A DNA stretch of 64,000 nt, from contig JASJZC010000003.1 of NCBI GenBank assembly GCA_037178855.1, positions 62,001-126,000 of the forward strand, in the 5' to 3' direction. Positions 53,801 to 64,000 of the stretch are shown one piece after another. Numbering within the stretch: the first letter of the stretch is position 1; each line of letters starts with the position of its first letter. A model generated the notes under the pieces. The model made no database searches. It had not been told where the DNA came from and saw only the letters and a list, made by a program, of their open reading frames with translations. The DNA comes from Oscheius sp. JU75 (Eukaryota > Nematoda > Chromadorea > Rhabditida > Rhabditidae). The position numbers and the translations under genes are program-made.

Positions 53801-56297
53801 GACATTGGCCACTTTTGAGAGCTATAGGGGAGAGAAGGGCGAAGTGAAGGTAAGCGAGAGGGCAACTTTTGACCCTCCATCCCTAAATTTAAGGGTTCTT
53901 CGGGAACCAGAGCTTCGGATCGAGGTCCAACTCCTACTGTCATTGAGTCCCTGGTCATGGTATGGGTTCTCGGAATGCTCTGGTCCGAGATCAAACAGCT
54001 CTGGGAGGAGGGATTCAAGCGCTACATCCATCAGTGGTGGAATTGGCTCGACTTCATAATGATCTGTCTCTATCTGACCACAATCAGCATTCGACTCTCA
54101 GCCTTCGTCCTCTTCCATCACAGAGCCGATCGCTTCGAAATCAGAACCAGATGGGCTGCCTATGAGCCAATGCTCGTGGCAGAAGCTCTCTTTGCCGTGG
54201 GGAATATCTTCAGCTTTGCTCGGATCATCTACCTCTTCCAGACGAATCCTTACCTGGGACCGTTGCAGGTAAAGAGGACTTTTCTCTTGAACTGCCATGG
54301 GTACCCGCTGGCAGAATCCACAGTCCGAAATAATTTCATAATCTCCCTTTTCTCCTTCCCCATATCTCAAAATAATACAATTTCCATGGTTTCACTTCCC
54401 CCCCCCTCTATGCCATTCCCCGTGATTCGCAGACTTCCAGTGGCCGGATGGTCTAGGGGTATGATTCTCGCTTCGGGTGCGAGAGGTCCCGGGTTCGACT
54501 CCCGGTTCGGCCCAAACCATTTTGCATTTTTCAGATCTCTCTCGGATGCATGTTGGTCGACGTGGCCAAGTTTTGCTTCATTTTCGTCCTCATAATTTCG
54601 TCCTTCAGCATCGGATTGGCTCAACTTTATTGGTATCTTTGTCATAGGGTATTGTTATCGGAAGTTTTCAGGTACTATGATCCAGAAACTCCTGTCTGTT
54701 TGGACGGACAAGAGTGTGAACAAATGCCCAATGCTTTTTCGTCGTGAGTTTTTATCTCTCAGTCTTTCTGTCTTTCTGTCTCTTTGTCTCTCGATCTCTC
54801 TTTAGGGTGTTTAATCAGAACTCACAAGCAACACAATTTTAGAATAGCAGACTCCTACTTGACTCTACTCTGGGCACTCTTCTCCATTACCAAAGTCGAA
54901 GACACAAGTGTCCTCGAGAAACACCACTTCACCCAATCTGTGGGACGAGGAATGTTCATCATGTACCACTGCACCTCGATTATTGTTCTTCTGAACATGC
55001 TCATTGCCATGATGAGTCACAGCTTCCAGAACATCAATGTGAGTCGAGGATTCCGTTTTTTTTTGTAACGGTTCTCTTCAGGACCATGCCGATCTGGAAT
55101 GGAAGTTCCATCGAACCAAACTCTGGATGGCCCACTTTGATGAAGGGTCGAGTCTACCTCCCCCGTTCAATATTGTCATCACTCCCAAAGTCAGTGATTC
55201 CAGTTTTTCGTTCAAGACTTTCTAGGCAATCCTCAACTTCATCAACGGTCTCATTAATACTGTCAGATGGCTTCTCGGGAAGTATACCTATACCAAAAGT
55301 GTGTCGAGAGCCACAATTCGACGGCCTGGCTATTCGCGAAAGAGGAACGAGCTGGAGAAGAAGACGGATGATGAGGAAGATGGAAAGAACCCCTTGACGT
55401 ATAGGGACATCGTAGCCCGTCTTGTCCGCCGACTCATTCATCAGACAATGAAAAATATGAAGCTGGATGGAGTGAATGAGGATGACCTTCATGAGATCAA
55501 GCAAGATATCAGCAGTTTGAGGTAAGAAGCTTAAACTAAGACAGAGAGACTGAGAGAGATAAGGAGAGACAGAGAGACCGAGACTTTCCAGATACGAGCT
55601 TCGAGATGACCGTCAACGTGAGATCAAGCGCAGCTCTTCTCACATCGACTCGGTCAAGAGAGACATCATGAGAACAATGAGCAATACGCGTCGGTCACAG
55701 CGACGACCCTTCCCTCGCTACCGAGGGGCAAGAGCCTCAGTGGCGGAAGAATCCGAGAGTGGTTCGGATTGCGACGATGCCAGCTACCTCTCGAACATTT
55801 TCACCCCGCCAGTCGATTCGGCCGTCCCGGAAATCACAGAAATCCGCGTGAACATGGTGGAGAAGCCCAGAAGGAGCAGTGGTAAGACTTCCGTTGTCTT
55901 TCCCGTACTGTATCGGTTTCCGATTCGGCCCAGACGAAGTGTACTTCTGAAGAGCCGCGTCGTAGCTCGGAGAGTTCCTCCAAAAAAAGACATCATCATC
56001 TTCTGAGGAAAACTGACACCTCTTTCAGCTTTCCTATCAACGGGATCCTGGCTTCCCCTGTTTTTAGGCAAGATAAATATCAAGACTGCCTCTGATAATC
56101 CATATTTTAGTTCTGCGGGACCTGCTCGTTCGCGTTCGCCGTCTGCCGATGCCTCTCTCGATGCCATAGTAGCCCTCCGGAATGATATCAATCACAAACT
56201 GGAGGAGATAATGAAGACGCTGGAAAGGAAGGTTCCAGAGAAGAGGAACAGTCGAGTCGGGTTCTGTGATCCGAAGGATCCTAAGGACATACTTTGA
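47819..56297 (+). CDS. TRPC-type cation channel (TRP-1/TRP-2-like)
   Basis: Core exons: 51586-51729, 51770-51917, 52101-52170, 52816-53228, 53279-53455, 53519-53668, 53709-53849, 53894-54268, 54535-54632, 54672-54743, 54843-55038, 55082-55189, 55226-55521, 55592-55881, 55953-56067, 56111-56297. With M at 51587 they give 992 residues; two small upstream exons (47819-47850, 49458-49538) fit by phase and would add 38, less certain. N-terminal ankyrin-like repeats, six membrane segments, pore region [15 protein letters not shown], the TRPC signature [17 protein letters not shown] and a C-terminal coiled coil are visible. TRPC channels pass Na and Ca after phospholipase C signalling in neurons and muscle. 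The pore has FSI where TRPCs usually have FGL. The last intron uses a GC donor (TTTTTAG|GCAAGA). A tRNA gene lies in the intron at 54269-54534. Confidence 0.9.
48960..48982. repeat. (TC)n microsatellite
   Basis: Perfect TC dinucleotide run in a large TRPC 5' intron or intergenic segment (47851-51585). That segment otherwise holds GTCTCT-type tracts (about 49620-49690, 50305-50380, 51115-51200) and no gene I can support. Confidence 0.8.
52442..52504 (-). repeat. tRNA-like (SINE-type) fragment in a TRPC intron
   Basis: Read on the minus strand it gives AGTGGCCGAGTGGTTAGCAC (A-box) and GTCCGGGTTCGATCCCTGCC (B-box) at tRNA spacing. The ends pair poorly, so I treat it as tRNA-derived. Confidence 0.5.
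54442..54513 (+). tRNA. tRNA-Pro (CGG)
   Basis: 72 nt with a full cloverleaf by eye. Acceptor GGCCGGA pairs with TTCGGCC plus one G-U; discriminator C. D-arm around TGGTCTAGGGGTATGA; anticodon stem TCTCGC/GCGAGA with loop TTCGGGT, anticodon CGG; T-stem CCGGG/CCCGG around TTCGACT. No intron. It lies in sense orientation within an intron of the TRPC gene and so depends on its own internal RNA polymerase III promoter. Confidence 0.93.
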
Positions 56298-56665
56298 GGG
56301 GAAGGAGAGGGTCAAAAGTACGGGTCAAGTTTACAATCTTCTCAAAGTCAAGCAATATATTTGTCATATGCTCTAGAGAGTGGATAAAGAATTTTCGATA
56401 AATTGTGTAGTGATCCGTTCGTACAGTCTACTCAAAGATTCAGCCTGTCTGTCCCTCTGTCTTTCTGTCTCTCTGCCTTTATCTGCTATCGTACAGTCGA
56501 CCCTTTGTCGTCTCTCCCGTATTTCTTCATAATCATAATCAGAATACAATGCTCCCCGCGTATCTCTCTCCCCCTCTCTCCTTTCCAAATGTTCTTTTCC
56601 CACACACCGGCTCGTTGACTCACAGCCGTCCCTATCTATGCCCACGGCGACGGCTCCCCCTGTCC
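56298..56665. other. Intergenic between TRPC and the Mesh-like gene
   Basis: Short tandem spacing with CTGTCT-type low-complexity sequence (about 56440-56475). Candidate poly(A) signals are weak. No gene. Confidence 0.4.
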
Positions 56666-59600
56666 ATGATTCAGTCTTTCGTTTCAAATCACATGCGGAC
56701 GGCCGTACTGTTTTTGACCGTAGGGGCTCTACTGACTTCCGGTCAGTTTCAGCCCTTCAATGCGCTCCCACAGCAGCAGCAGTCCTTCCAACAGCAGAAT
56801 TTCTTTGGTTCTCAGCAGTCTCAGCAGTCCTTCAGTAATTTCAACTCGGCTGGACATAATGCTCAGACGGAATTTGAAGGTAAACACTTTGTGGCTTCAG
56901 AATTTTTTGGGTTCAGGAAATCTGGTCTGGTACGGCCCTTTGGCTGGAGACCGACAAATCACAGACAACCAGAGACAGAACGGGATGCAAATCAAGCTCC
57001 ATAACTTTTTTCCGTACTATGGAGGTCGCTACAATTATACGATGGTGAGTGACAATACTCTCCGTCTCCCTGTCTCTGAGGTTACCCTTTTCAATTTGAG
57101 CGCGATCCTAAAGTTGCCAGCCTAAAAGTACTACCAATTTTAGAACATTTCATCCTCTTCTGCCTCCTCTTCCCGCAATGACAGCCTCTTTGTTTGCTTT
57201 AGTATCAAGACAAACAGTGTTCTTCTCAGATGATTCACGCTAAAAGTGCGCGGGAGTATTGCTCTTTCTCAAGAAGATATGAGTATTTCCTAATAATTTT
57301 GGCAGGCAGCCAGCCTTGTGAAAAGAATACTTCCGGCCTTTATTGACTTTCGCGCCTACTGATAGCTTATCGATCTTGAAGAAACAGGGAGGGAGTGAGT
57401 CACATGGTTGAGAGCTCTGTCTCTTGTCTTTCTGTCAAGGCTTCACTTTCTTTTTCAGATCTCAACAAATGGCTATATCTCCTTCGCCCACTTCTCCGAC
57501 GATCAGTCAACTCTCCAGATTGGCCTCGACGCTGACTGGCCCACCCAATCGGATCCTGCTTTGATTGCTCCGTACATGTGCAAGTGAGTCCATACCTCTT
57601 TTTGACTCATACTCTCTCTTCCAGACAACGGATCCAGTCCGGTCAAGGAACAGATTCTCAAATCTATTATCGCATGGAGGTCCGCAAGAATGTAGCTCAA
57701 CAACTAGGTTTGAATCTCTCATTAATGCGATATTGTAATCTTCCAGTGAACAACGAATTGAATAATCAACAGAGACGTGGTTGTCTGGGAAAACCGGACT
57801 ATTTCCGTTGTGACGATCAGAGTGATACTTTTTTGAACAGCTTGCAGAGTGCTCTCATGCGTAATATCGAATACATTTGAAAATTACACATGAGATTTTA
57901 GAAGGGGTTGCTGGCGCCTCGACTTTCAGAGCCGAAGCGGCTCTCGTAGTAACCTGGAAGAATATGAGACCGAATATTGGAAGTGAAACGGGGCTATCGA
58001 CGTATCAGCTGGTTTGGATGGCGGATGCTCAGGTAGAGTATTGATGAGAGAGATAGAGAAACATAGAGACAGAGTAACAGAGAGACATCTCCTACTTTCA
58101 GGGCCTCCAATCCTACACCATGATCAACTATCAAAAGCTCGGCTTCGACGCAGCCGATCTCCAAGGAAACATTCGAACAGGAAAATGTCAGGCTGTCTTC
58201 AACGGCGGAAACCACACCGGCTCTGTTCAAGTAGACTTGAATGAGATGACCAAGCATCAGCCGAGCTCTTTGGCTGACCGATCCTCCGTTCCTCACATCG
58301 CCAGAGGAAGATACTTTCACAGAGTTGACGATGTGGTCAGACCTGCTGGCTGCAGCAACAAGACGGGAGGAACATGTGGGTTTAGATTTGGAACATTTGG
58401 AATCACTTTTTGCAGTTCCACTTCTTATCTACCCAAACATTGTCTCGATGCTCGGACAGGTCAAGGTGGACGTGAATGGACTCTGTCTTAATCCTTCGGT
58501 GACCTACGTCCTGATGATAGAACAGAGACAGACGGCTCCCTGTGAAATGCTCAATCCTTCCATTGCTCGATGTACATTGCCCAGAATACAGGATTGGGGA
58601 ACGAAAACCGTATACTTCCAGCCGCAATCGGGACTTTCCAACGATGAAAAAGCCTACGTGGGATTCATTTACTTCGGTGAGTAGAGCATAGGTATCTTAT
58701 GACTCTTTCAGTCCCACCCACTATCGATCCGATGCGTCTGGACATTGGCGACATCCACTCCTGGTATCTGAACCCTCCCCCCAATCAGATGACTATCAAA
58801 TGGTATCCGCGAAACTTTACCCAGGAGCTCCATCGTGGGACGAGCCCCGATCAGTTTCAGCCGATCAACTATCTTGATGACTCGATCTACAATGTTCAGC
58901 TGGGTCTGTACATTGTCGGATACAATGAGGCTCAAGACCCCAAGGCTAGAAAGTGGACGCCACAGCACAGAGTGCTGGCCAGATGGATGACGTTTGCCAA
59001 TCGGGCCGAGGAACATTTCAAATGGAATCCGATGATAGAAAGACTACAGCTGGATCATCCCGTGGATCAGTGGTATTTGAGTGACGAGGAGCAGAGGGAG
59101 GAACTTTTCGAGTTCAGGTAGGTTCTAACCCTTGTCTCTTTGCTTCTCTATCTTTCTACCTTTCTGTCGCTCGATCTCTCTGTCTCACTGTTTCTCTCTC
59201 TCACTGTCGAAACTCAAGATCCTAGCCCGATCCATTGTCCTTCTTCAGATTTGGCTACTTGAAACTGGCTCCGATCCCCTCGACAGATTTCAACGTCCCA
59301 ACCCACAATAACAAGGACAAGCCAGTACACATCGATATACCGGACGGACTTATCAGTTCCCCGATCTCTTTGCACTGGCTCTGGGGTCTGACACGCCCCG
59401 AGGCTAATCATCAAGTACGGGACAAGGACGAGAAGGCGCTGTTTGTCAAAGACAAGTCGAAACAGATGTGCCATGCCTGGTATAATGAAGACGGAGCTCT
59501 GGACAATTTCATCCGACAGACTGAGAGCAATGCCAGTTGTCCGTGCATGGAGAAGCAGGCAAAGATGGACCTTGGACGGTTCATGCCGCATCCACGGTGC

Positions 59601-62375
59601 AGTAATGTGAGTTCAGGTTATAGACAGGGGGAGAAATGGGTTTCAGCTCTTCCGAGACGTCTCCTGTACTGAAACACTTGGTGCAATGAACTGCTACATG
59701 TCGGCTCAGAATGTCCACGGGTCGACTCACAAAAAGAACAAGCACGGTCACGATGAGTTCACGTAAGCACTACAGATAGGTATTGTATCTCATTGTTCAG
59801 TAACTTCGCCACACACTACGGTCAGACCTGCTGCTACGATTCCAAGGGCTATCTGATGCAGTCATCCTACCAGCCGGTAGTAAAAATTGACGAGTCGACC
59901 CCGTACAGTCCTGGTTTCCCTACGAGAGCTTACGAAATGGGCAGTGATCCCTACCAGGGAATGTTCGAAGTTCCCGGACTGTCCACTTTCCATCATGACA
60001 TCATGCCGTACTACCTGTGCTGCAAGTACGCCGACTTCCGTTGTCAGATGTTCTACTGGAGGAGACCGAGTTCAGCTTGTCAGGCCTACGAGCCACCAGT
60101 TACTGGTAGAAATACTTTTTTTTTATGATTCAGTGACTCTTCCAGGTTCCATCATGGGAGCTGGAGTGATTTCCACACTGAACAATCGTAACCTCGTCTT
60201 CAATGATCCAGGAATCTATACGCTGCTCCATTCGCACAAGTCCGTCAACACCCCAGAAGTCCAGATACAGGTCAGGATGGAGAGGTTTCCGGATCGGAGT
60301 GTCGACTTCGGGCATAGAAACATAGAACAGAGGGATCTGGTCCAGCCGACCAACTCTACGGTGGTTACAGGAGTCGTCCTGCAAGCTGAAGATGCTGACA
60401 GGTTGGTTTGTGAAAGCAGAGTGACAGAGACAGGGACAGATTAAGTGTGCCTATGTAACCTTAAAACCATTTTAGAGTCCACGTTCTTTTGCGAAAAGAT
60501 ACCCGTCGAGGCAGGTATAAGACCTCCATCATTGTGGGAAACGTTATTCGTTACTTTGACAACATGCACCTTCAGAGATTCCGGGGTAAAACGGTTTTTG
60601 TCTGAAAAATAGGAAGTTCTCCAGGTGTCACGGTATACGTGAATAATGTCGAGAAGGGACAGGCTGAGATCTATGTCGTCCTCGACCAGGCCCAGATTGG
60701 AATGCGAATCCGCGAGTCCTACGCTATTGACATTGATAGGAAGTTTCAGTATGAAGAGAGTTTGGGACTTTTGGATCTTCAGATCTCTGTGCCACCACAG
60801 TATAAAGTTGTGAGTGATTTGTGGAAACAGTTCAAGAAGTCGTTTGTTCAGAATGTCGGAGCTGGAGTCTCTCGAGTCAGAGAGGCTACTGATCCTCATG
60901 TCGAAGGACTGATTAATCCATTCCCTGATGAGATTTCGGTCGATTACAGAAGTTCAGTGACGTGGAGCAGTGTCAATGATGGAGGAATGAGATCGCAGAT
61001 GATGAAATGTGAGTTAAGAAGCTAAGAAGAAATAGTGACAGAGACAAGCGCCACAACGAAACAGTGCTATCTAGCTCCCTTGTGCTTTCAAAATATATTA
61101 GTCTACGTACGTCGTATTTCAATGTCAGAGACAGAGACAGTATTATTCCCCATTTTCAGACAAGATCAAAGGAGATGAGGATGCACAGAACGTAAATCTC
61201 CAAGCCGACGATGTCAAGGACCTCTTCCAAGCCCGAACAGACCAAGAGAAGACGTTCCAAGCTTTCGCTGACCACTTCCTCAAGGGTCCAGTCTATAAAG
61301 TCAGCTCAATCCATCAGAGGACTCCCTTCTACCCATGGAATGAGTCCGAGTTCAAGAGATTCCTCGAATTTTGCAAGACGAACCGCGTCGCGCCAGAGTA
61401 CATGTCTCGCGAGGAGAGGAAAATTTACGGACGTTGTCCGAGAGACGTGGTGGCGCTGGAGCAGGACTGTGCCAACGATGTCACGTGTCTCTTTGACGCT
61501 GTTATGCTACAGGCTCGTGTGCTGGGCGATGAGTCAAGAGAGTCTTTCAACACTTACATTGACCAACGACTGCAAGGAGTCGCACGGTACAACAGCTGCG
61601 GAGCAATGAATATCGAATACCCGGAGTATCTGATCAAGGGACCTTCAAGCGGTCAGCAGGCCTACTTGGAAGGAGCCGTGATCTCGTTCAGCTGCTTCCA
61701 GACCCACATAATGATGGGGGACACGACGGAGTTCACTTGTAAGTTTCTGACAGAATTCATAGACGATGTTTTTCAGGTCAAAAGTTCCGCAACGAGCATG
61801 AGAACAACTACCGCTATCAATGGACCCAGGGGGATCAGCCTTGGTGCCGTCACAGAGCCAAAGACAACGTCTTGACATGGCTGATGTGGACAGCTATCGC
61901 TTTAGGCATCCTTCTCGTCCCCATATGCATTTTCTTTGCCTGCTGGACAATGAAACAGTCAAGGAAGAACAGGTTGAAACAGGAGAAGGGAACTGAAATG
62001 CAGCCACTGAATACTAAACCACCCAAAGAAGACCTTGACTCACTGGCAGGATCTTCGGATATAGCGAGACTTGAAAAGGAGCCGGGTAGTAGAAATAAAC
62101 CAGGGTAAGTGGAAGGAAATAAGATAGGAAAACAAGGACAGAGAGAAAAGGAGACAGAGAGATAGAGAGACAAAGAGACAGAATGACAGACAGACGGGGA
62201 GGCAGAGTGACGGAGTGACGGAGTGACAGGGAAACAGAAAGACAAATGCACCAAGGAGCGTCAAAGTGTTTCCAGATTCCCTACCCTGTCCCAGTCTCCG
62301 AGTCGAGGAGCTTCTCCCTATAACCAACAACCGATCTCATACCGACGGAATCCAGTCGGTGAAATCTCCGTCTAG
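56666..62375 (+). CDS. Mesh-like membrane protein (NIDO-AMOP-VWD-sushi-TM)
   Basis: Eighteen exons: 56666-56879, 56917-57044, 57459-57583, 57625-57707, 57747-57860, 57902-58032, 58102-58375, 58416-58676, 58712-59117, 59249-59606, 59647-59762, 59801-60105, 60146-60401, 60476-60585, 60625-61008, 61160-61738, 61777-62104, 62276-62375; 1423 residues, or 1414 from the ATG at 56693, which directly precedes the hydrophobic signal. Domains in order: Gln/Asn-rich stretch, NIDO (about 80-240), immunoglobulin-like segment, AMOP (MCHAWYNED, SCPCMEKQ, TCCYDSKG), VWD (GVISTLNNRNLVFNDPGIY), sushi (about 1240-1310), membrane span (about 1316-1338) and a 90-residue tail. Insect Mesh and its C. elegans counterpart have this layout; Mesh builds smooth septate junctions in gut epithelium. 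Length fits that family. Confidence 0.92.
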
Positions 62376-62774
62376 CGCTCATCTTCCTGGTTCTTTGGTA
62401 TCCAAAGCCTTCTCCAAATGCTGCCTGTATCTCATTTTGTCCACAACAAAACGCAATAAATTTATTGAAAGCTTGTAATGTTGGCATCCAGAATAAAGCA
62501 AGTTCCTGTATGTAGCCTGCTGCTACATCTCGCACCCATACTGTGTTAGAACAAGAGAGACTTGGTTAGATTGAAGAGCAGGTTACACCACGTTTTTAAT
62601 GTCAACATTAGTATAGAAAATGTGCTATCACCGAGAAATTAAGGCAAGAAGTTACACCCAGATTTGTAATGGCCATGGTTTCAGGTTGTGGTTTTAAAGT
62701 CTTTTGTGTTAATGGCAAGAGGTTAATGCTTTGGGAGTTAAGGCAGAAATACTAATAAAAACAATGGGGAAAGG
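62376..62774. other. Convergent intergenic region with poly(A) signal
   Basis: Between the stop codons of two convergent genes. AATAAA at 62455-62460 lies 80 nt past the Mesh-like stop. No gene. Confidence 0.6.
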
Positions 62775-63887
62775 CTAGTCTCTCCAGTTAACGGGCTTCA
62801 ACTTCCACGACTGTCCCGGCCTTCCACATTTCCTTAGAATCGGAAGATTGGCATCTGTAGCCGCACCATGGTCGTCTGGCTCACTTAGACAGAGTTCTGA
62901 CTGCTTGTGTATGAAGGAGTTGCCCTGAAAAAATGGTTTTGGTAGGGTACAGCACTGTCTCTGTGTCTCACTCTCTCTCTGTCTCTCTGCTTGTGTCTCT
63001 TTGTCTATCCGTCTCTCAGTCTCTCTGCCTCTCTGTCTCTCTATGTCTCTGAGCCTGTGATTACTGAACCCACCTTCTTGACCCAGTGCTCATTCTCATA
63101 GCCAGCACACTCTTTCAGCTGTGCCTGCCATTGACCATTGGTATGAACGATCTGTATGGCTGAGAGACAAAGGTGTTCATCACTTCGAATCCTTCCCTCT
63201 TTGGTCCAGAGCCAGAACTGAAACATTAAGGTGTTTGTGATACGAAACAGCAAAAAAATCGAAAGTACCTGCCAGACATCGTAGCCGAGAGTGCAGGCCT
63301 TCATTCTGAGAGAATGCTGCTTGCTACCGGCTTCTTGACCGGGTCGGTTGACCAGACATTGCCCGAACGGGGTGGAAATCTATAAAAAGGTACCTGGTTG
63401 TGATTGAAGGTATCAGAGCAGTTGGTCAGACGCGACTGCTTCAGACCGCTGGGTCCGAGAGTCCAGGAGAGACAGGATTGGGATCCGGCAATCTGAAGCA
63501 GTGACTCTTACTCTCCTCTCTGTTCCTATGACCGAAAATAACATGGAGACTCAGACTCACCCGGCCGAAAAAGTCACTCCTCATCGGAAGAAAATGATCA
63601 GTGAAGATGTTTTCCAGATACCAACGGAAGCTCTTGCAGTTTAGTCTCTTTCTCAGCTCTATTCGGTCGCTGACATCTGTAGATGATCTCAAATGACCAG
63701 CTTGAGGTGCCAGCTTGTAGAAGAGACTCTTCCATTCGTCCATCCAGACCTCGGCTACTCGGAACAGATTGTTGTTCAGAACTTTCCCGCTGCTTTTGCC
63801 CGGGAAGTCGTGAGGAGAAGTCTTGCGGAAGACGTGACCGACATGGGAGCAGGGAAGAATCTCTACTCGACCACCACATTGCCATAT
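62775..63887 (-). CDS. Polypeptide N-acetylgalactosaminyltransferase, C-terminal part
   Basis: The gene enters from beyond 64000. Exons read: A 63887-63561, B 63492-63394, C 63379-63269, D 63217-63074, E 62924-62775, all in phase 0. Exon A has the GALNT signatures IWQCGGRVEILPCSHVGHVF, RVAEVWMDEWK and CKSFRWYLENIF from the end of the catalytic domain. Exons B to E encode a ricin-type lectin domain with CL-x(n)-C repeats, ending PGQSWKLKPVNWRD. These Golgi enzymes start mucin-type O-glycosylation on Ser/Thr. B and C appear to be alternative versions of the first lectin repeat, as only 14 nt separate them. Nematode gly-5 and gly-6 are known to make splice forms, which fits. Confidence 0.9.
63269..63379 (-). 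other. Alternative exon C of the GALNT lectin domain
   Basis: 111 nt, phase 0, acceptor ATAG at 63380-63383 and donor GTACTT starting at 63268. It encodes 37 residues starting ISTPFGQCLV and ending CTLGYDVWQ, with the same landmarks in the same order as exon B. Confidence 0.75.
63394..63492 (-). other. Alternative exon B of the GALNT lectin domain
   Basis: 99 nt, phase 0, acceptor CAG at 63493-63495 and donor GTACCT starting at 63393. It encodes 33 residues starting IAGSQSCLSW and ending CSDTFNHNQ: the CL, C and Q landmarks of one lectin half-repeat. Confidence 0.75.
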
Positions 63888-64000
63888 CTGTAAAGGAGCG
63901 AGAATGTCTCTTTATCTCTCTGTATCTGCGTCTATCTGTCTCTCTGTCTCTCTATCTTCGTCAGAATAATCTACCCTAAACGATATCTCCAGATTCTCTC

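Noticed and set aside
63380-63393. A functional 14-nt intron between GALNT exons B and C
   Set aside because: It has GT and AG ends and would keep frame, but is far below any intron length known to be spliced in animals; mutually exclusive exons explain it better.

Overview
The window is nuclear DNA of a small-genome animal, almost certainly a nematode. Genes are split into many exons by mostly 40-110 bp GT-AG introns with a TTTCAG-type acceptor. One gene encodes four copies of KHEYLRF-Gly, the nematode flp-14/AF2 neuropeptide. Several start codons sit just behind an orphan splice acceptor, as expected for spliced-leader trans-splicing. Most exon models below were built by hand and checked by adding exon lengths so that reading phase is kept; none was confirmed by transcripts or database search.

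Layout. 0-9.2 kb: tandem copies of a gene with an NYN/PIN-like (Zc3h12a-type) ribonuclease domain: the 3' end of one copy, one complete 18-exon copy carrying a LINE fragment in an intron, and one frameshifted, truncated copy. 9.3-10.5 kb: two small ShK-like cysteine-rich genes, one broken. 12-17.2 kb (-): a transmembrane ADAM with a destroyed zinc-binding motif. 19.1-20.5 kb: COX5A, with a foldback repeat in an intron. 22.4-25.6 kb: flp-14. 26.6-28.7 kb: four small genes for secreted His/Tyr-rich peptides ending in dibasic sites. 29.4-41 kb (-): UTP11, a mitochondrial carrier of the SLC25A39/40 type, and cytoplasmic leucyl-tRNA synthetase. 42-44.7 kb: a dead mariner and a decayed M14 carboxypeptidase. 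44.9-47.6 kb: a macro-domain protein (-) and NOP16 (+). 47.8-56.3 kb: a TRPC channel with a tRNA-Pro gene inside an intron. 56.7-62.4 kb: a NIDO/AMOP/VWD/sushi membrane protein of the Mesh type. 62.8-64 kb (-): the 3' end of a polypeptide GalNAc-transferase with two exons that look mutually exclusive.

The genes are a mixture of housekeeping (translation, ribosome assembly, mitochondria) and neural or surface functions. There is no operon-like co-orientation beyond the UTP11/carrier/LARS1 run. Mobile-element remnants are frequent: two non-LTR retrotransposon fragments, a mariner and a mariner-type MITE, a foldback, a dispersed palindrome family and tRNA-like SINE fragments, plus many imperfect GTCTCT/GAGACA tracts.

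The most unusual signals are the GALNT exon pair separated by only 14 nt, the histidine-rich peptide gene cluster, three GC-AG introns fixed by reading frame, the mosaic NYN duplication, and the dispersed palindromic element.
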